Shown: piece after piece, positions 18,643-28,518 of the stretch
Position numbering within the stretch: position 1 is the first letter of the stretch
Layout: every line of letters begins with the position of its first letter
From: Cumulibacter soli
Lineage (GTDB): Bacteria; Actinomycetota; Actinomycetes; Mycobacteriales; Antricoccaceae
Length of the DNA: 64,000 nucleotides
Assembly: GCF_004382795.1 (NCBI RefSeq)
Contig: NZ_SMSG01000002.1
Coordinates: forward strand, 558,001 to 622,000
Direction of reading: 5' to 3'
The notes under the pieces: model-generated
What the model was told of the DNA's origin: nothing
What the model saw: the letters and a program-made list of their open reading frames with translations, nothing else
Databases searched by the model: none
Program-made: the position numbers and the translations under genes

Positions 18643-18756
18643 TTATTTGCACGACTCGCGTGCTCAACCCGAGCCGACCTCAACAAACGAACAGAGCCAG
18701 ACATCCCTGCGTTTCTTGCGCGACTCGGGTGGTCAACTCGACGCGACCTCAGCAAA
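18639..18756. repeat. Two ~49-bp degenerate direct repeats, 69-bp period
   Basis: Copies at about 18639-18688 and 18708-18756 share TGCGTT, TTGC[AG]CGACTCG, TCAAC and CGACCTCA[AG]CAAA. A shorter third trace (CGACCTCAGC) occurs at about 18559-18568. The 343-base gap 18422-18764 otherwise holds only the hairpin described separately. Confidence 0.6.
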
Positions 18757-18764
18757 TGGGTGGG

Positions 18765-19535
18765 TTAGACGCGGTGCGCGTGACGGGCGATTGCTGCGCG
18801 TAGATCGTCGTGCACCTCGGCGCGGCAGATCAGCAGGTCGTCAATGGCAACGTCGCGCTCGTTATAGACCAGCGGGGAGCCGTCGACACGTTCGGCTATC
18901 AGCCCGGCACCTTGCGCAACCGCTACTGGCGCAGCGTTGTCCCACTGGTATTGACCGCCGGTATGCAGGTAAGCGTCGGCTTCGCCGTTAAGTACGGCGA
19001 GCGCCTTGATGCCGGCAGAGGACATGTCCACCAGCGTGGCATCGACCTCGCGGGCGACGGCACGCACGAACGACGTCGTGCGCGAGCGACTGCACACAAT
19101 CCGCATCTGCTCAGGGTGCTGAAGCGGCGCGATAGCGGCGGTTTCGCTATCGAAGATCTCCCCCGTGGCGGGCCGACCGACGACGCCGAGTCGTAATGTG
19201 CCACCGGCCCACAGCGCGATGTGCACGGCCCATTCGTCGCTACGCTCCCACCCGTACGCCGACGTGCCGTCGACCGGGTCCACGATCCACACTCGCTCGG
19301 CACCGAGGCGCGCGAGATCGTCGGGGGCTTCCTCGGAGAGCACGACATCGTTGGGCCGGAAGCGCTGCAGCGCGTCGGCCAGGTAGGACTGCGCGGCAGC
19401 ATCACCGGCGTCCATCAGTTTGTAACGCGCGGCGAAGCCGAGTTCAGCGCGGACGTCTAACAACACCTCGGCGGTACCACGGGCGAGCTCGCGGGCGAAC
19501 TCGATGTCATCGTGCATGGTGAGATCGACGCCCAT
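18765..19535 (-). CDS. cysQ: Inositol monophosphatase family phosphatase, CysQ-like
   Basis: Mg-dependent phosphatase, 256 residues, probably 3'(2'),5'-bisphosphate nucleotidase or inositol phosphatase. Motif DPVDGTSAYGW (metal ligands Asp, Asp) and the C-terminal WDNAAPVAVAQGAG are diagnostic for the family; the Glu of VLSEEAPDD supplies another ligand. The order of motifs fits mycobacterial CysQ better than SuhB, but substrate is not certain. ATG at 19535 follows AGGAG; the frame continues upstream without support. Confidence 0.82.
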   Translation of the reverse strand: MGVDLTMHDDIEFARELARGTAEVLLDVRAELGFAARYKLMDAGDAAAQSYLADALQRFRPNDVVLSEEAPDDLARLGAERVWIVDPVDGTSAYGWERSDEWAVHIALWAGGTLRLGVVGRPATGEIFDSETAAIAPLQHPEQMRIVCSRSRTTSFVRAVAREVDATLVDMSSAGIKALAVLNGEADAYLHTGGQYQWDNAAPVAVAQGAGLIAERVDGSPLVYNERDVAIDDLLICRAEVHDDLRAAIARHAHRV

Positions 19536-19575
19536 AACTCTCCTTTGGTCCGCGCTCGCCGTGGCGGCGCGAGAA

Positions 19576-20154
19576 TCAGCGTACGTGCACGCGATTCTGG
19601 GCACTCTCAAGGCCATCGCGGACCAGCAGTTCCACCGCGTCCGCCGCCTCGTCAATAACGATCTGCGCCTCGGTACGTTCGGCCGCAGCGAACGGCTTGA
19701 GCACGTAGTCGGCCGGGTCCTGACGCCCTGGCGGTCGTCCGATACCGATCCGCACCCGCAGGTAGTCCTTGGTGCTCAGTGACTTGGTGATCGACTTGAG
19801 CCCATTGTGCCCGTTGTCTCCCCCACCGCGCTTGAGCCGGATGGTGCCCAGCGGCAGATCCAGTTCGTCGTGGATGACGATGATGTGCGTCGGCTCGACG
19901 TTGAAGTACTTAGCGAGCCCGGAGGTCGGGCCACCGGAAAGATTCATGAAACTTAACGGCTTAGCCAGCACCGCGCGGGGCGCTGGCGGTGCGCCGAGGT
20001 GAGTCTCGGCGATCTCGGCTCCGGTCCGGTGCCGCTTGAATGAGGCACCGGACCGATGCGCGAGCGCGTCGACGGCCAGCCACCCGACGTTGTGTCGGGT
20101 GGCGGCGTACTGCGGGCCAGGATTCCCCAGCCCGACCACCAAGGCCGTCGACAT
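19576..20154 (-). CDS. pth: Peptidyl-tRNA hydrolase
   Basis: Releases tRNA from stalled peptidyl-tRNA in the cytoplasm. 192 residues, standard length. [17 protein letters not shown] contains the catalytic His, PLSFMNLSG gives a substrate Asn, and [26 protein letters not shown] holds the conserved Asp and His. Sits nine bases after rplY, forming the rplY-pth pair common in actinobacteria. Confidence 0.97.
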   Translation of the reverse strand: MSTALVVGLGNPGPQYAATRHNVGWLAVDALAHRSGASFKRHRTGAEIAETHLGAPPAPRAVLAKPLSFMNLSGGPTSGLAKYFNVEPTHIIVIHDELDLPLGTIRLKRGGGDNGHNGLKSITKSLSTKDYLRVRIGIGRPPGRQDPADYVLKPFAAAERTEAQIVIDEAADAVELLVRDGLESAQNRVHVR

Positions 20155-20163
20155 CGTGCGGTA

Positions 20164-20787
20164 CTACTCTGCGTCGTCCGCGTCGGTGGCCTCTTCGGTG
20201 GCCTCGCCCTCGGCGGCTTCTTCGGCTTCGTCGCCCTCGGACACGGCACTGACCTCGGACACGGCGATGATCAACGCCTCCGGATCGGTCAGCAGCGTCG
20301 CGGAGCCCGGCAGCTTCAGATCACCAGCGAGTACCTGACCGCCGACCTCGATCCCGTCGATCTCCACGGAAATCGACTCGGGGATATCGGTGGCCTCGGC
20401 CTCGATCGACACGCTGGTGAGGTCGTGGTTGACCTGACCGCCGGCGACGACATCGCCAACGAGCTCGACGGGTACGTCGACGGCGACCTTCTCGCCCTTC
20501 TTGACCAGCAGCAGATCGACGTGCTGGATGACGCGCTGCAGTGGGTGTACCTGGACGTCCTTGGCCAGAGCCAGCTCGTCCTTCCCGTTAACCTGCACGG
20601 TCAACAGCGAGTTCAACCCCTGGCGCAGTGCCATCGTCAACTGGTGACGGTGCAGGTTCAGGTGCACCGGATCCAATCCGTGCCCGTACAGCACTGCCGG
20701 AACGTGTCCGTCGCGACGGGCGCGGCGAGCGGCTCCCTTACCGAAATCCGATCGCGGCGAGGCGTCGATGCGATTGTCGTCAGCCAT
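20164..20787 (-). CDS. rplY: 50S ribosomal protein L25/general stress protein Ctc
   Basis: 5S rRNA-binding ribosomal protein of the long Ctc type, 207 residues. N-terminal L25 domain (1-95, with RRDGHVPAVLYGHGLDPVHL), central beta domain (VDVPVELVGDV...), and an acidic Ala/Glu tail. GGAG precedes the ATG at 20787. First gene of the rplY-pth transcript. Confidence 0.96.
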   Translation of the reverse strand: MADDNRIDASPRSDFGKGAARRARRDGHVPAVLYGHGLDPVHLNLHRHQLTMALRQGLNSLLTVQVNGKDELALAKDVQVHPLQRVIQHVDLLLVKKGEKVAVDVPVELVGDVVAGGQVNHDLTSVSIEAEATDIPESISVEIDGIEVGGQVLAGDLKLPGSATLLTDPEALIIAVSEVSAVSEGDEAEEAAEGEATEEATDADDAE

Positions 20788-20877
20788 AATTACTCCTCAG
20801 TTTCCAAACCTGTCTCTCAGGCCCGTCTATGAGGACCTGTGCGGTGGTGGCCCGGGAGTCTCAGGCCATGGCTCCAA

Positions 20878-20893
20878 CTATGTAGACACATAG
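20878..20893. promoter_or_regulatory. Short perfect dyad upstream of rplY
   Basis: CTATGT-AGAC-ACATAG is a perfect 6-bp inverted repeat about 90 bases upstream of the rplY start. It could be an operator or part of a promoter; nothing else supports it. Confidence 0.3.
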
Positions 20894-21023
20894 CGAGCAC
20901 CAGACCGTCGATAACGGCGCACCAGGTGGCACGCCCTCGCCGGGCAACTTGACGAGTTTAACTGACGGCGACGACGACGTTGTCAGTACGAGACGCATCT
21001 CGCACTGATATCGCCGAAGGAGC

Positions 21024-22907
21024 TTAGAACGCGAACTCGACCGGCTTCGAGCCGAAGTCGACGCTTTCTTCGCCCTGGTCCTCGCCCCAAGCGGTCATTG
21101 TGGCGGCGAATTTTCCTTTGAACGAGGTTGCATCGGGATCGACGGCCACGATCCACACCGCCTGCTGGGACACGTCGGCATCGGATTCGCAGGACTGCGT
21201 TTGACCTCCGTCGAGCTTCGACGCCGAACAGTCGATCGAGTAGTAATCGAACTTGGTATCGGTCTCGACGGTCTGACCCTTGGTGCCCATGGTGACAATG
21301 AGCCACACTTTGCCCTCAGGCGCCCATCCTTGGCTGTCGGAGTACGGCTTCAGTCGCGCTTTCATCAAGGACACCGTCAGCGACACGTCCTCGTCCTTGG
21401 TGATCGCCTTCTCCGGGAATTCGACGCTACCGCTGAGATCAGTCGTCGGCTCGGGATCGCCGCTGTAGTAAAGGTCCGTGGTGGGATCGGCCACGCGAGC
21501 GCCATCGGCGAGGCTCAGCGACTGCGTGTGGTCCTCGCTGGTAAGCACCAGATACGAGTCGCCAGATGTCGGTACCGACACCAGCATCTGCACTTCGCCC
21601 ATCGACGCGGGGTCGATCGAACCCGATACAGGTGCCCCGGCGAGATCGAAATCAACCGTGCTGCTCAGCGAGCCGTCGACCGGCCCACCGTCGCCGGTCA
21701 TCGTGATCAGGTAAAACTCCTGATCATCGGCGGCTTGTCTGGGCTGCCCGTCGATGTCTGCTACGCCGTACTCGACGATGGCGTTGATCGTGACGCTCGC
21801 TCCAGGAGCGATGAGTGTGGGAGCGTCGGCGAGTTCGATCTCGTTGCCTTTGCTGTCCTCGTCGAGGACGAATTCTTCGTCCGTCCAGACGCCGTTCTCG
21901 TCCGCCTTCGGCATCGGCGGCGACTCGAGATCCGCACCGTCGGCCGCCTCGTTCCCCGCTACGTCGACGATCGACCCTTTCTCGGGCGCGGGTTGGCCAA
22001 GTTTCGGCGTCTCGCTCAGAGCGGTGGCTTGTTGGTTGTCTCCGCTGCCGGACACGTCGAAGTGGTAGATGTCCCACACGTGCCCTTTCTCCGCGCCGGC
22101 GCGCAGGGCGGGTCCACAGGCGAGCTGGTTGGTGATCTCCGAACTGTCGTTGAGGATGTAGAAACAACCGGCATCCTCGGCGACGGTGATCCCGTCGTCC
22201 GGCAGCGATGCTTGCCAGGTTGTCGTTGCGGAATCGGCGAACCCTTTGGCGTTCTTGATGTCACCGCGCGAGTTTTGGATGCCACCAAAGGTGAAGAAGA
22301 TGAAGTACCCGGCCACGAGCGCACCCACGAGCACGAGGGCACCCAGTCCGATGAAGAGTGGCTTCTTGCGGCTTTTCGGACTCGATGCTGCGCTAGGTGA
22401 CGCGTAGGAGCCGGTGGCCGCCGTGGGATGAACGCCGGTGAACCCCGGCGGCGTGATCGCTGTGGTCGGGCCGCCGGACGACTGGCCGTAGTCGCCGGGC
22501 ACTACTTGCGGTTGGCTGAACGGACCGGACGACGGTGCGCCAAACGATCCAGTTTGCGGGCGCGGAACGCCGAATGATCCCGATTGGGGCTGCGGGGGCG
22601 TGGCCGCGTGATCCGGCGTCGGCTGGTGGCCGGATACCGGTTGTTGAGGAGCCACCGGCTGTTGAGGGGCTACCGGCTGCTGCGGCGGCACCGCCTGGGT
22701 GCCCGTTCCGGACTGCGGTGTCGTGGGCGCTGAGGTCGGTGGGCCGGTGGGTGCCGCCGGATCTGGGGTCGGCTGTTCATCCTCGAAAGCCGCGGCATTG
22801 TACGAAACCGTCGGCATCGACCCCGTTTCCGACGGCGGCTGTTCACCCGGCGTGTTCGGTCCAGGTTCCTGGTGTGGCCACTGGTTCGGATCACGCGGTT
22901 CTGTCAC
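21024..22907 (-). CDS. Large single-pass surface protein with Pro/Gln-rich cytoplasmic region
   Basis: 627 residues, no recognised family. Residues 1-165 are Pro/Gln/Gly-rich with three exact QQPVAP-type repeats and paired FG/PQTGSFG motifs. A Lys/Arg-rich stretch precedes one transmembrane helix (about 170-195, LFIGLGALVLVGALVAGYFIFF). The remaining ~430 residues are extracellular, acidic, and look beta-rich with a few cysteines (VAEDAGCFYIL, NQLACGP, YYSIDCSASK, QTQSCESD). GTG start at 22907 with GGGAG five bases upstream. Could bind a ligand or another wall protein; function unknown. The architecture resembles the smaller protein at 4900-6072. Confidence 0.75.
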   Translation of the reverse strand: MTEPRDPNQWPHQEPGPNTPGEQPPSETGSMPTVSYNAAAFEDEQPTPDPAAPTGPPTSAPTTPQSGTGTQAVPPQQPVAPQQPVAPQQPVSGHQPTPDHAATPPQPQSGSFGVPRPQTGSFGAPSSGPFSQPQVVPGDYGQSSGGPTTAITPPGFTGVHPTAATGSYASPSAASSPKSRKKPLFIGLGALVLVGALVAGYFIFFTFGGIQNSRGDIKNAKGFADSATTTWQASLPDDGITVAEDAGCFYILNDSSEITNQLACGPALRAGAEKGHVWDIYHFDVSGSGDNQQATALSETPKLGQPAPEKGSIVDVAGNEAADGADLESPPMPKADENGVWTDEEFVLDEDSKGNEIELADAPTLIAPGASVTINAIVEYGVADIDGQPRQAADDQEFYLITMTGDGGPVDGSLSSTVDFDLAGAPVSGSIDPASMGEVQMLVSVPTSGDSYLVLTSEDHTQSLSLADGARVADPTTDLYYSGDPEPTTDLSGSVEFPEKAITKDEDVSLTVSLMKARLKPYSDSQGWAPEGKVWLIVTMGTKGQTVETDTKFDYYSIDCSASKLDGGQTQSCESDADVSQQAVWIVAVDPDATSFKGKFAATMTAWGEDQGEESVDFGSKPVEFAF

Positions 22908-23056
22908 TACTACTCCCTGCCGGCGGACGTGCTCGGGACGGCGAAGCGCCCCGTTTCGCACTGAAGACTACGGGGGGTCGACGTACCCGAGCAGCGTCCG
23001 GTGCCGTGCGGCGAGCGTTAGTTACGAACTCGCGACCTGCCTGGTGGGCTAGATCG

Positions 23057-24064
<1,008 letters not shown>

Positions 24065-24143
24065 TCAACTGCGAACGTTACCGGATCGAACGACTTTTGG
24101 CTCTTACTAGTTTTGGCGGGCGCGGTGCGAGGGTCGGCGGGAG

Positions 24144-25124
24144 TTACGCGTCGCCGTCGAACAGGCTGGTCACCGATCCGTCCTCGAAGATCTCCTTGAT
24201 CGCGCGCGCAACTAGCGGCGCGATTGACAGCACCGTCATCTTGTCCAGCATCTTCTCGGCGGGAATGGGGAGCGTGTTGGTGAGGATGACTTCGCTGACG
24301 GGGGCGTCTGCGAGCCGCTGCGCGGCGGGATCAGACAGGATGCCGTGAGTCGTGGCAATGATGACGTCCTTGGCGCCTTCGCTCATCAGGGCGTCTGCGG
24401 CCTTACAGATCGTGCCGCCGGTGTCGATCATGTCGTCGATCAGTACGCACAGCCGACCCGCGACATCGCCCACGACACGATTGGCGACTGTCTGATTGGG
24501 CTGGGTGACATCGCGCGTCTTGTGGATGAACGCCAGCGGGGTCCCGCCCAGGTATTCCGACCAGCGCTCTGACAGCCGCACGCGGCCGGAATCCGGAGAG
24601 ACGACGGTGATCGGCTCACCGGCGTACTTGTTGCGGATGTATTCGGTCAGGATCGGCGTAGCGAACAGGTGATCCACCGGGCCGTTGAAGAACCCCTGGA
24701 TCTGCGCCGTGTGCAGATCGACCGAGATGATTCGGTCAGCTCCGGCAGCGGTGTACATATCGGCGACGAGTCGCGCGGTAATCGGCTCACGTCCGCGGCT
24801 TTTCTTATCCTGGCGCGCATACGGGAAGAACGGCGAAACAACGGTGATGCGCTTGGCAGAAGCGCGTTTGAGCGCGTCGACCAGGATGAGTTGCTCCATG
24901 AGCCAGTCATTGATCGGGGTCGTGTGCGACTGGATGACGAACACGTCCGCGCCGCGGGCCGACTCCTCCGAACGCGCGTATAGCTCGCCGTTGGCAAACG
25001 AGTACGACGACGTTCCGGTGACCGTCACTCCAAGATTTGCCGCGATCTCGTCGGCGAGCGCGGGGTACGCGCGACCGGAAAAGAGCATCAGGCTCTTCTG
25101 GCTCGGTTTCTCAATGCTGCTCAT
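24144..25124 (-). CDS. prs: Ribose-phosphate pyrophosphokinase
   Basis: Makes PRPP from ribose 5-phosphate and ATP for nucleotide, His and Trp synthesis. 326 residues. Shows FSGRAYPALADEIA, ATP-binding PYARQDKKSRGREPI, the ribose-phosphate region DLHTAQIQGFF and the PRPP loop VLIDDMIDTGGTI. Its ATG overlaps the glmU stop (TGATG), so the pair is translationally coupled, as in other actinobacteria. Confidence 0.97.
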   Translation of the reverse strand: MSSIEKPSQKSLMLFSGRAYPALADEIAANLGVTVTGTSSYSFANGELYARSEESARGADVFVIQSHTTPINDWLMEQLILVDALKRASAKRITVVSPFFPYARQDKKSRGREPITARLVADMYTAAGADRIISVDLHTAQIQGFFNGPVDHLFATPILTEYIRNKYAGEPITVVSPDSGRVRLSERWSEYLGGTPLAFIHKTRDVTQPNQTVANRVVGDVAGRLCVLIDDMIDTGGTICKAADALMSEGAKDVIIATTHGILSDPAAQRLADAPVSEVILTNTLPIPAEKMLDKMTVLSIAPLVARAIKEIFEDGSVTSLFDGDA

Positions 25125-26572
25125 CAAGAGTCTTTCTGCTGTGCGTCGGTGTCCGGGGCACCCGCCGCGATGGCCGCCTCGGCCGCCGCTGTCCCCGCAC
25201 GATTGTTCACCACCCAGCCGAGCAGGTTACGTTGAGGTCCCCCCGAAACGGCCAACGCCCCGGGCGGCACTGCCTTGCGAATCACCGTGCCCGCACCGCT
25301 GTACGCGCCGTCGCCGACACTCACCGGCGCGACATACATATTGTCCGAGCCCAATCGGCAATGGTCTCCGATCGTGGTCTGCGATTTCGCGACGCCGTCG
25401 TAGTTCACGAACACGCTGGAAGCGCCGATGTTGGTGTCGACACCGATTACCGCGTCACCGACGTACGTCAGGTGGGGCACTTTCGATTCGGAGCCAATCT
25501 GGGCATTCTTCGTTTCTACGAACGTGCCGATCTTGCCGCGCTCGCCGAGCGTGGTGTTTGGCCGCAAGTATGCGAAAGGGCCAACGTTCGCGTTCGCACC
25601 GATCACGGCGAGTTCCCCGTGGGTCCGCACAACGGTCGCGTCCGGGCCGATCTCACAGTCCTTGAGCGTGGTATCAGGTCCGACGGTGGCGCCCTGCTGG
25701 ATCTTTGTCGCACCGACCAGATGTGTGCCGGGCAGAATAGTGACGTCTTGCTCAAGTTCGACGTCCGCATCGATCCAGGTGCTCTGCGGATCGACGATCG
25801 TCACACCCTCACGCATCCAGTGGGCACAGATGCGGTCGTTGAGTTGGCGCCCACGCGCGGCGAGTTCGATGCGGTCATTGCAACCGAGCGTCTCCTCGTA
25901 GGACTCAGTCACGTACGCCCCGACCTGGGCACCGTCGGCCCGCAACAGGCTGACGGCTTCGGTGAGGTACTCCTCGCCCTGCGCATTGTCCCGCGACAAA
26001 CGCGAGATCACGGCGCTCAGTTGAGCCGCATCGAATGCGTAAACACCAGCGTTGACCTCGGTGATTTGTCGCTGCTGCTCGTCGGCGTCCTTCTCCTCCA
26101 CGATTGCGGTGACCGCTGCGCCGGATCGCAGAATCCGGCCAAGCCCCCGCGGTTCGGGCACCCGCGCGGAGAGAATCGTCATCGCGTTGCCGGCCGTGGC
26201 GTGGTGTGCCGCGAATGCATCGAGCGTGTCTGCGGTCAGCAGCGGTGCGTCGCCGTTGAGCACGAGCACCGTGCCGCGAACGTCGGTCAGCGCCTCAAGC
26301 CCGATACGCGTCGCGTGTCCGGACCCGAGTTGCTCTTCCTGGACACAGGCTTGCGCGGCCGGTTGAATTTCCTCGAGGTGACTGCGAACCAGCTCGCGTC
26401 CAGCGCCGACGACAACCACGGTCTGCTGCGCCTTGAGCGGCGCGGCAGCGGCCAATACATGGCCCAGAAGGCTCCGACCGCCGATCGCGTGCAGCACCTT
26501 CGGTTTCGAGGATTTCATCCTGGTGCCTTGACCGGCCGCCAGGACAATCACGGCCGTGGGTGCACTACTCAT
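25124..26572 (-). CDS. glmU: Bifunctional UDP-GlcNAc pyrophosphorylase/glucosamine-1-phosphate acetyltransferase
   Basis: Makes UDP-N-acetylglucosamine for cell wall synthesis. 482 residues. The N-terminal uridylyltransferase has LAAGQGTRMKSSKPKVLH and the NGDAPLLT metal site. The C-terminal left-handed beta-helix has hexapeptide repeats (FAYLRPNTTLGERGKIGTFVETKNAQIG, HLTYVGDAVIG) and the His/Asn acetyltransfer residues in this area. ATG at 26572 follows GGAG. The frame remains open far upstream only as a shadow of genes on the other strand. Confidence 0.97.
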   Translation of the reverse strand: MSSAPTAVIVLAAGQGTRMKSSKPKVLHAIGGRSLLGHVLAAAAPLKAQQTVVVVGAGRELVRSHLEEIQPAAQACVQEEQLGSGHATRIGLEALTDVRGTVLVLNGDAPLLTADTLDAFAAHHATAGNAMTILSARVPEPRGLGRILRSGAAVTAIVEEKDADEQQRQITEVNAGVYAFDAAQLSAVISRLSRDNAQGEEYLTEAVSLLRADGAQVGAYVTESYEETLGCNDRIELAARGRQLNDRICAHWMREGVTIVDPQSTWIDADVELEQDVTILPGTHLVGATKIQQGATVGPDTTLKDCEIGPDATVVRTHGELAVIGANANVGPFAYLRPNTTLGERGKIGTFVETKNAQIGSESKVPHLTYVGDAVIGVDTNIGASSVFVNYDGVAKSQTTIGDHCRLGSDNMYVAPVSVGDGAYSGAGTVIRKAVPPGALAVSGGPQRNLLGWVVNNRAGTAAAEAAIAAGAPDTDAQQKDS

Positions 26573-26606
26573 CGAGCGGCTCCTTGTCGATTCCTCGGCG
26601 ACTGCG

Positions 26607-26679
26607 CTGGGGGACTCGGACTCGAACCGAGACTGCAAGGCTCCAAAGGCCCGCGGGCTGCCGATTACCCCACCCCCCA
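26607..26679 (-). tRNA. tRNA-Gln (anticodon UUG)
   Basis: 73-nt cloverleaf: acceptor TGGGGGG/TCCCCCA with U1-A72 and discriminator G73, D arm GGG/CCC, anticodon loop CTTTGGA reading UUG, T arm CTCGG/CCGAG with TTCGAGT. The context CCTTTGGAGC is typical of actinobacterial Gln tRNAs. The distal pair of the anticodon stem (C27-U43) is mismatched. CCA is not encoded. It ends 35 bases before glmU and probably shares its transcript. Confidence 0.88.
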
Positions 26680-26824
26680 CTTGCACGGTGGTGCGACTGT
26701 CCACCCTACAGGGATGAAACCCACAAATTCCGCAGAAGGTTCCCGTGGCGAACCTACGGTCTCGTAACCTACGCTTTCGAAGGGTTCCGGCCCACGTCCC
26801 CGCTCCTTGACCCGCGAGGTATCC

Positions 26825-27814
26825 ATGACGAGTTCCACGGCCCCCGTCAAGCCGCGTAAGTCCGAATCTGCGCTGATCTCCGGTGCAGCCACTGGTGAAG
26901 GCGGGGCAAGGCCCGTCATAGGCCGCCGCAAGGGCGTCGGCGAACAGGTGCTGCTGTACATATTCGTGATCGCGCCGCTGCTGGCCTTGTTCGCCGCAGT
27001 GCCGCTGGCCGCGGCCGGTGGCTGGCTGAGCTGGACCGATGTGATTCTCACCGCGATCTTTTATGTCATCGGCGTACTCGGCATCACGGTCGGCTATCAC
27101 CGTCACTTCACCCATGGGTCGTTCAAAGCCAAGCAACCGCTGCGGATCGCGATGGCCATCGCCGGTTCGACCGCGATTCAAGGATCGGTGATCCAGTGGG
27201 TCGCCGACCATCGTCGGCACCATGCATACAGCGATCGAGACGGCGATCCGCATTCGCCGTGGCGATTCGGCACGAGCGCTGGGGCGTTGGTTAAAGGACT
27301 GTGGTGGGCACACATGGGTTGGTTGTTCGACCCGGAGAAGACGAATCGGGAGCGCTTTACGCCGGATCTGCTCAAGGACAAGCACCTCCGGTTCATCAGC
27401 AACACGTTTGGTTTGTGGGCAGTGATCAGCCTTGGACTGCCGGCGCTGCTCGGCGGCCTCATCTCGCAGAGTTGGCATGGTGCGCTCACCGCGTTCTTCT
27501 GGGCAGGACTGGTGCGCGTGGGGCTGTTGCACCACGTCACTTGGAGCATCAACTCGATCTGCCATGCGGTCGGTGAGCGGCCGTTCTCCTCGCGCGATAT
27601 GTCCTCCAACTACTGGCCGCTGGCGATCCTGTCGATGGGTGAGTCGTGGCACAACCTGCATCACGCCGACCCGACCGCGGCCCGTCATGGCGTGATGAAA
27701 GGTCAGATCGACATCTCGGCCCGCGTCATTTGGATTTTCGAAAAGTTCGGGTGGGCGTATAACGTCAAGTGGCCCTCCCCCGAGCGGATCGAGGCAAAGC
27801 TCGCGAACGCCTAG
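26825..27814 (+). CDS. Membrane fatty acid (acyl-CoA delta-9 type) desaturase
   Basis: Di-iron membrane desaturase introducing a cis double bond, 329 residues. The three His boxes are present: HRHFTH, HRRHH and HNLHH. Two pairs of hydrophobic segments flank them (about 40-85 and 190-240). ATG at 26825 follows GAGG; an upstream TTG at 26807 is less likely. Divergent from tRNA-Gln/glmU. A TetR gene follows 39 bases downstream in the same direction and may control it. Confidence 0.92.
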   Translation: MTSSTAPVKPRKSESALISGAATGEGGARPVIGRRKGVGEQVLLYIFVIAPLLALFAAVPLAAAGGWLSWTDVILTAIFYVIGVLGITVGYHRHFTHGSFKAKQPLRIAMAIAGSTAIQGSVIQWVADHRRHHAYSDRDGDPHSPWRFGTSAGALVKGLWWAHMGWLFDPEKTNRERFTPDLLKDKHLRFISNTFGLWAVISLGLPALLGGLISQSWHGALTAFFWAGLVRVGLLHHVTWSINSICHAVGERPFSSRDMSSNYWPLAILSMGESWHNLHHADPTAARHGVMKGQIDISARVIWIFEKFGWAYNVKWPSPERIEAKLANA

Positions 27815-27853
27815 GCTGGGTCTGGTCCTCACCTCTCGATAGTTCGGACATTT

Positions 27854-28471
27854 ATGGCTTCCGGTACCACGCGGATGACGGGTGCGCAGCGCCGCACTCA
27901 ACTTGTCGACATCGCCCGGAAGGTATTCGCCGAACGCGGATTCGACGGGACATCCATTGAGGAGATCGCCTCGCGGGCGCACGTGAGCAAACCCGTTGTA
28001 TATGAGCATTTCGGCGGTAAGGAAGGTCTGTACGCGGTCGTCGTCGACCGGGAGATGAGTCTGCTGATGAGCAGATTCGAAAGTGCGCTGGCGGACGGAC
28101 ATCCCCGTTATTTGCTTGAGCGCGCCGCATTCGTGCTGCTGGACTACATCGAGAACGAGACAGACGGATTCAAGGTGCTCACCCGCGACACCCCGCCGAC
28201 GGGTCGCAGCGGCACGTTCTCCAGCCTGATCAACGACGTCGCCAGCCGCGTCGAACACATCCTGGATCGCGCCTTCAAAGCCCGAGGTTACGAAACCAAA
28301 TTGGCTGGGCTGTATTCGCAGGCTCTGGTGGGAATGGTGGCCGCCACCGGGCAGTGGTGGCTCGAGGAGCGCAAACCGAAGAAAGAGATCGTCGCGGCGC
28401 ACCTGGTGAACCTCGCGTGGAACGGGCTGGCACACCTCGATACCTCCCCAACGGTTCGGCGCAAGCGGTAG
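27854..28471 (+). CDS. TetR family transcriptional regulator
   Basis: 205 residues. The N-terminal helix-turn-helix is clear: RRTQLVDIARKVFAERGFDG, then TSIEEIASRAHVSKPVVYEHFGGKEGLY (about 12-62). The C-terminal ligand domain is helical, with a WWLEER segment near the dimer interface. Located directly behind the desaturase; a role in fatty acid or membrane homeostasis is inferred from position only. No clear ribosome binding site before the ATG. Confidence 0.88.
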   Translation: MASGTTRMTGAQRRTQLVDIARKVFAERGFDGTSIEEIASRAHVSKPVVYEHFGGKEGLYAVVVDREMSLLMSRFESALADGHPRYLLERAAFVLLDYIENETDGFKVLTRDTPPTGRSGTFSSLINDVASRVEHILDRAFKARGYETKLAGLYSQALVGMVAATGQWWLEERKPKKEIVAAHLVNLAWNGLAHLDTSPTVRRKR

Positions 28472-28518
28472 TTCGCAGGCTGTAGTTTCTAACGACTCGC
28501 GGTCACCACGGGTCCGAC

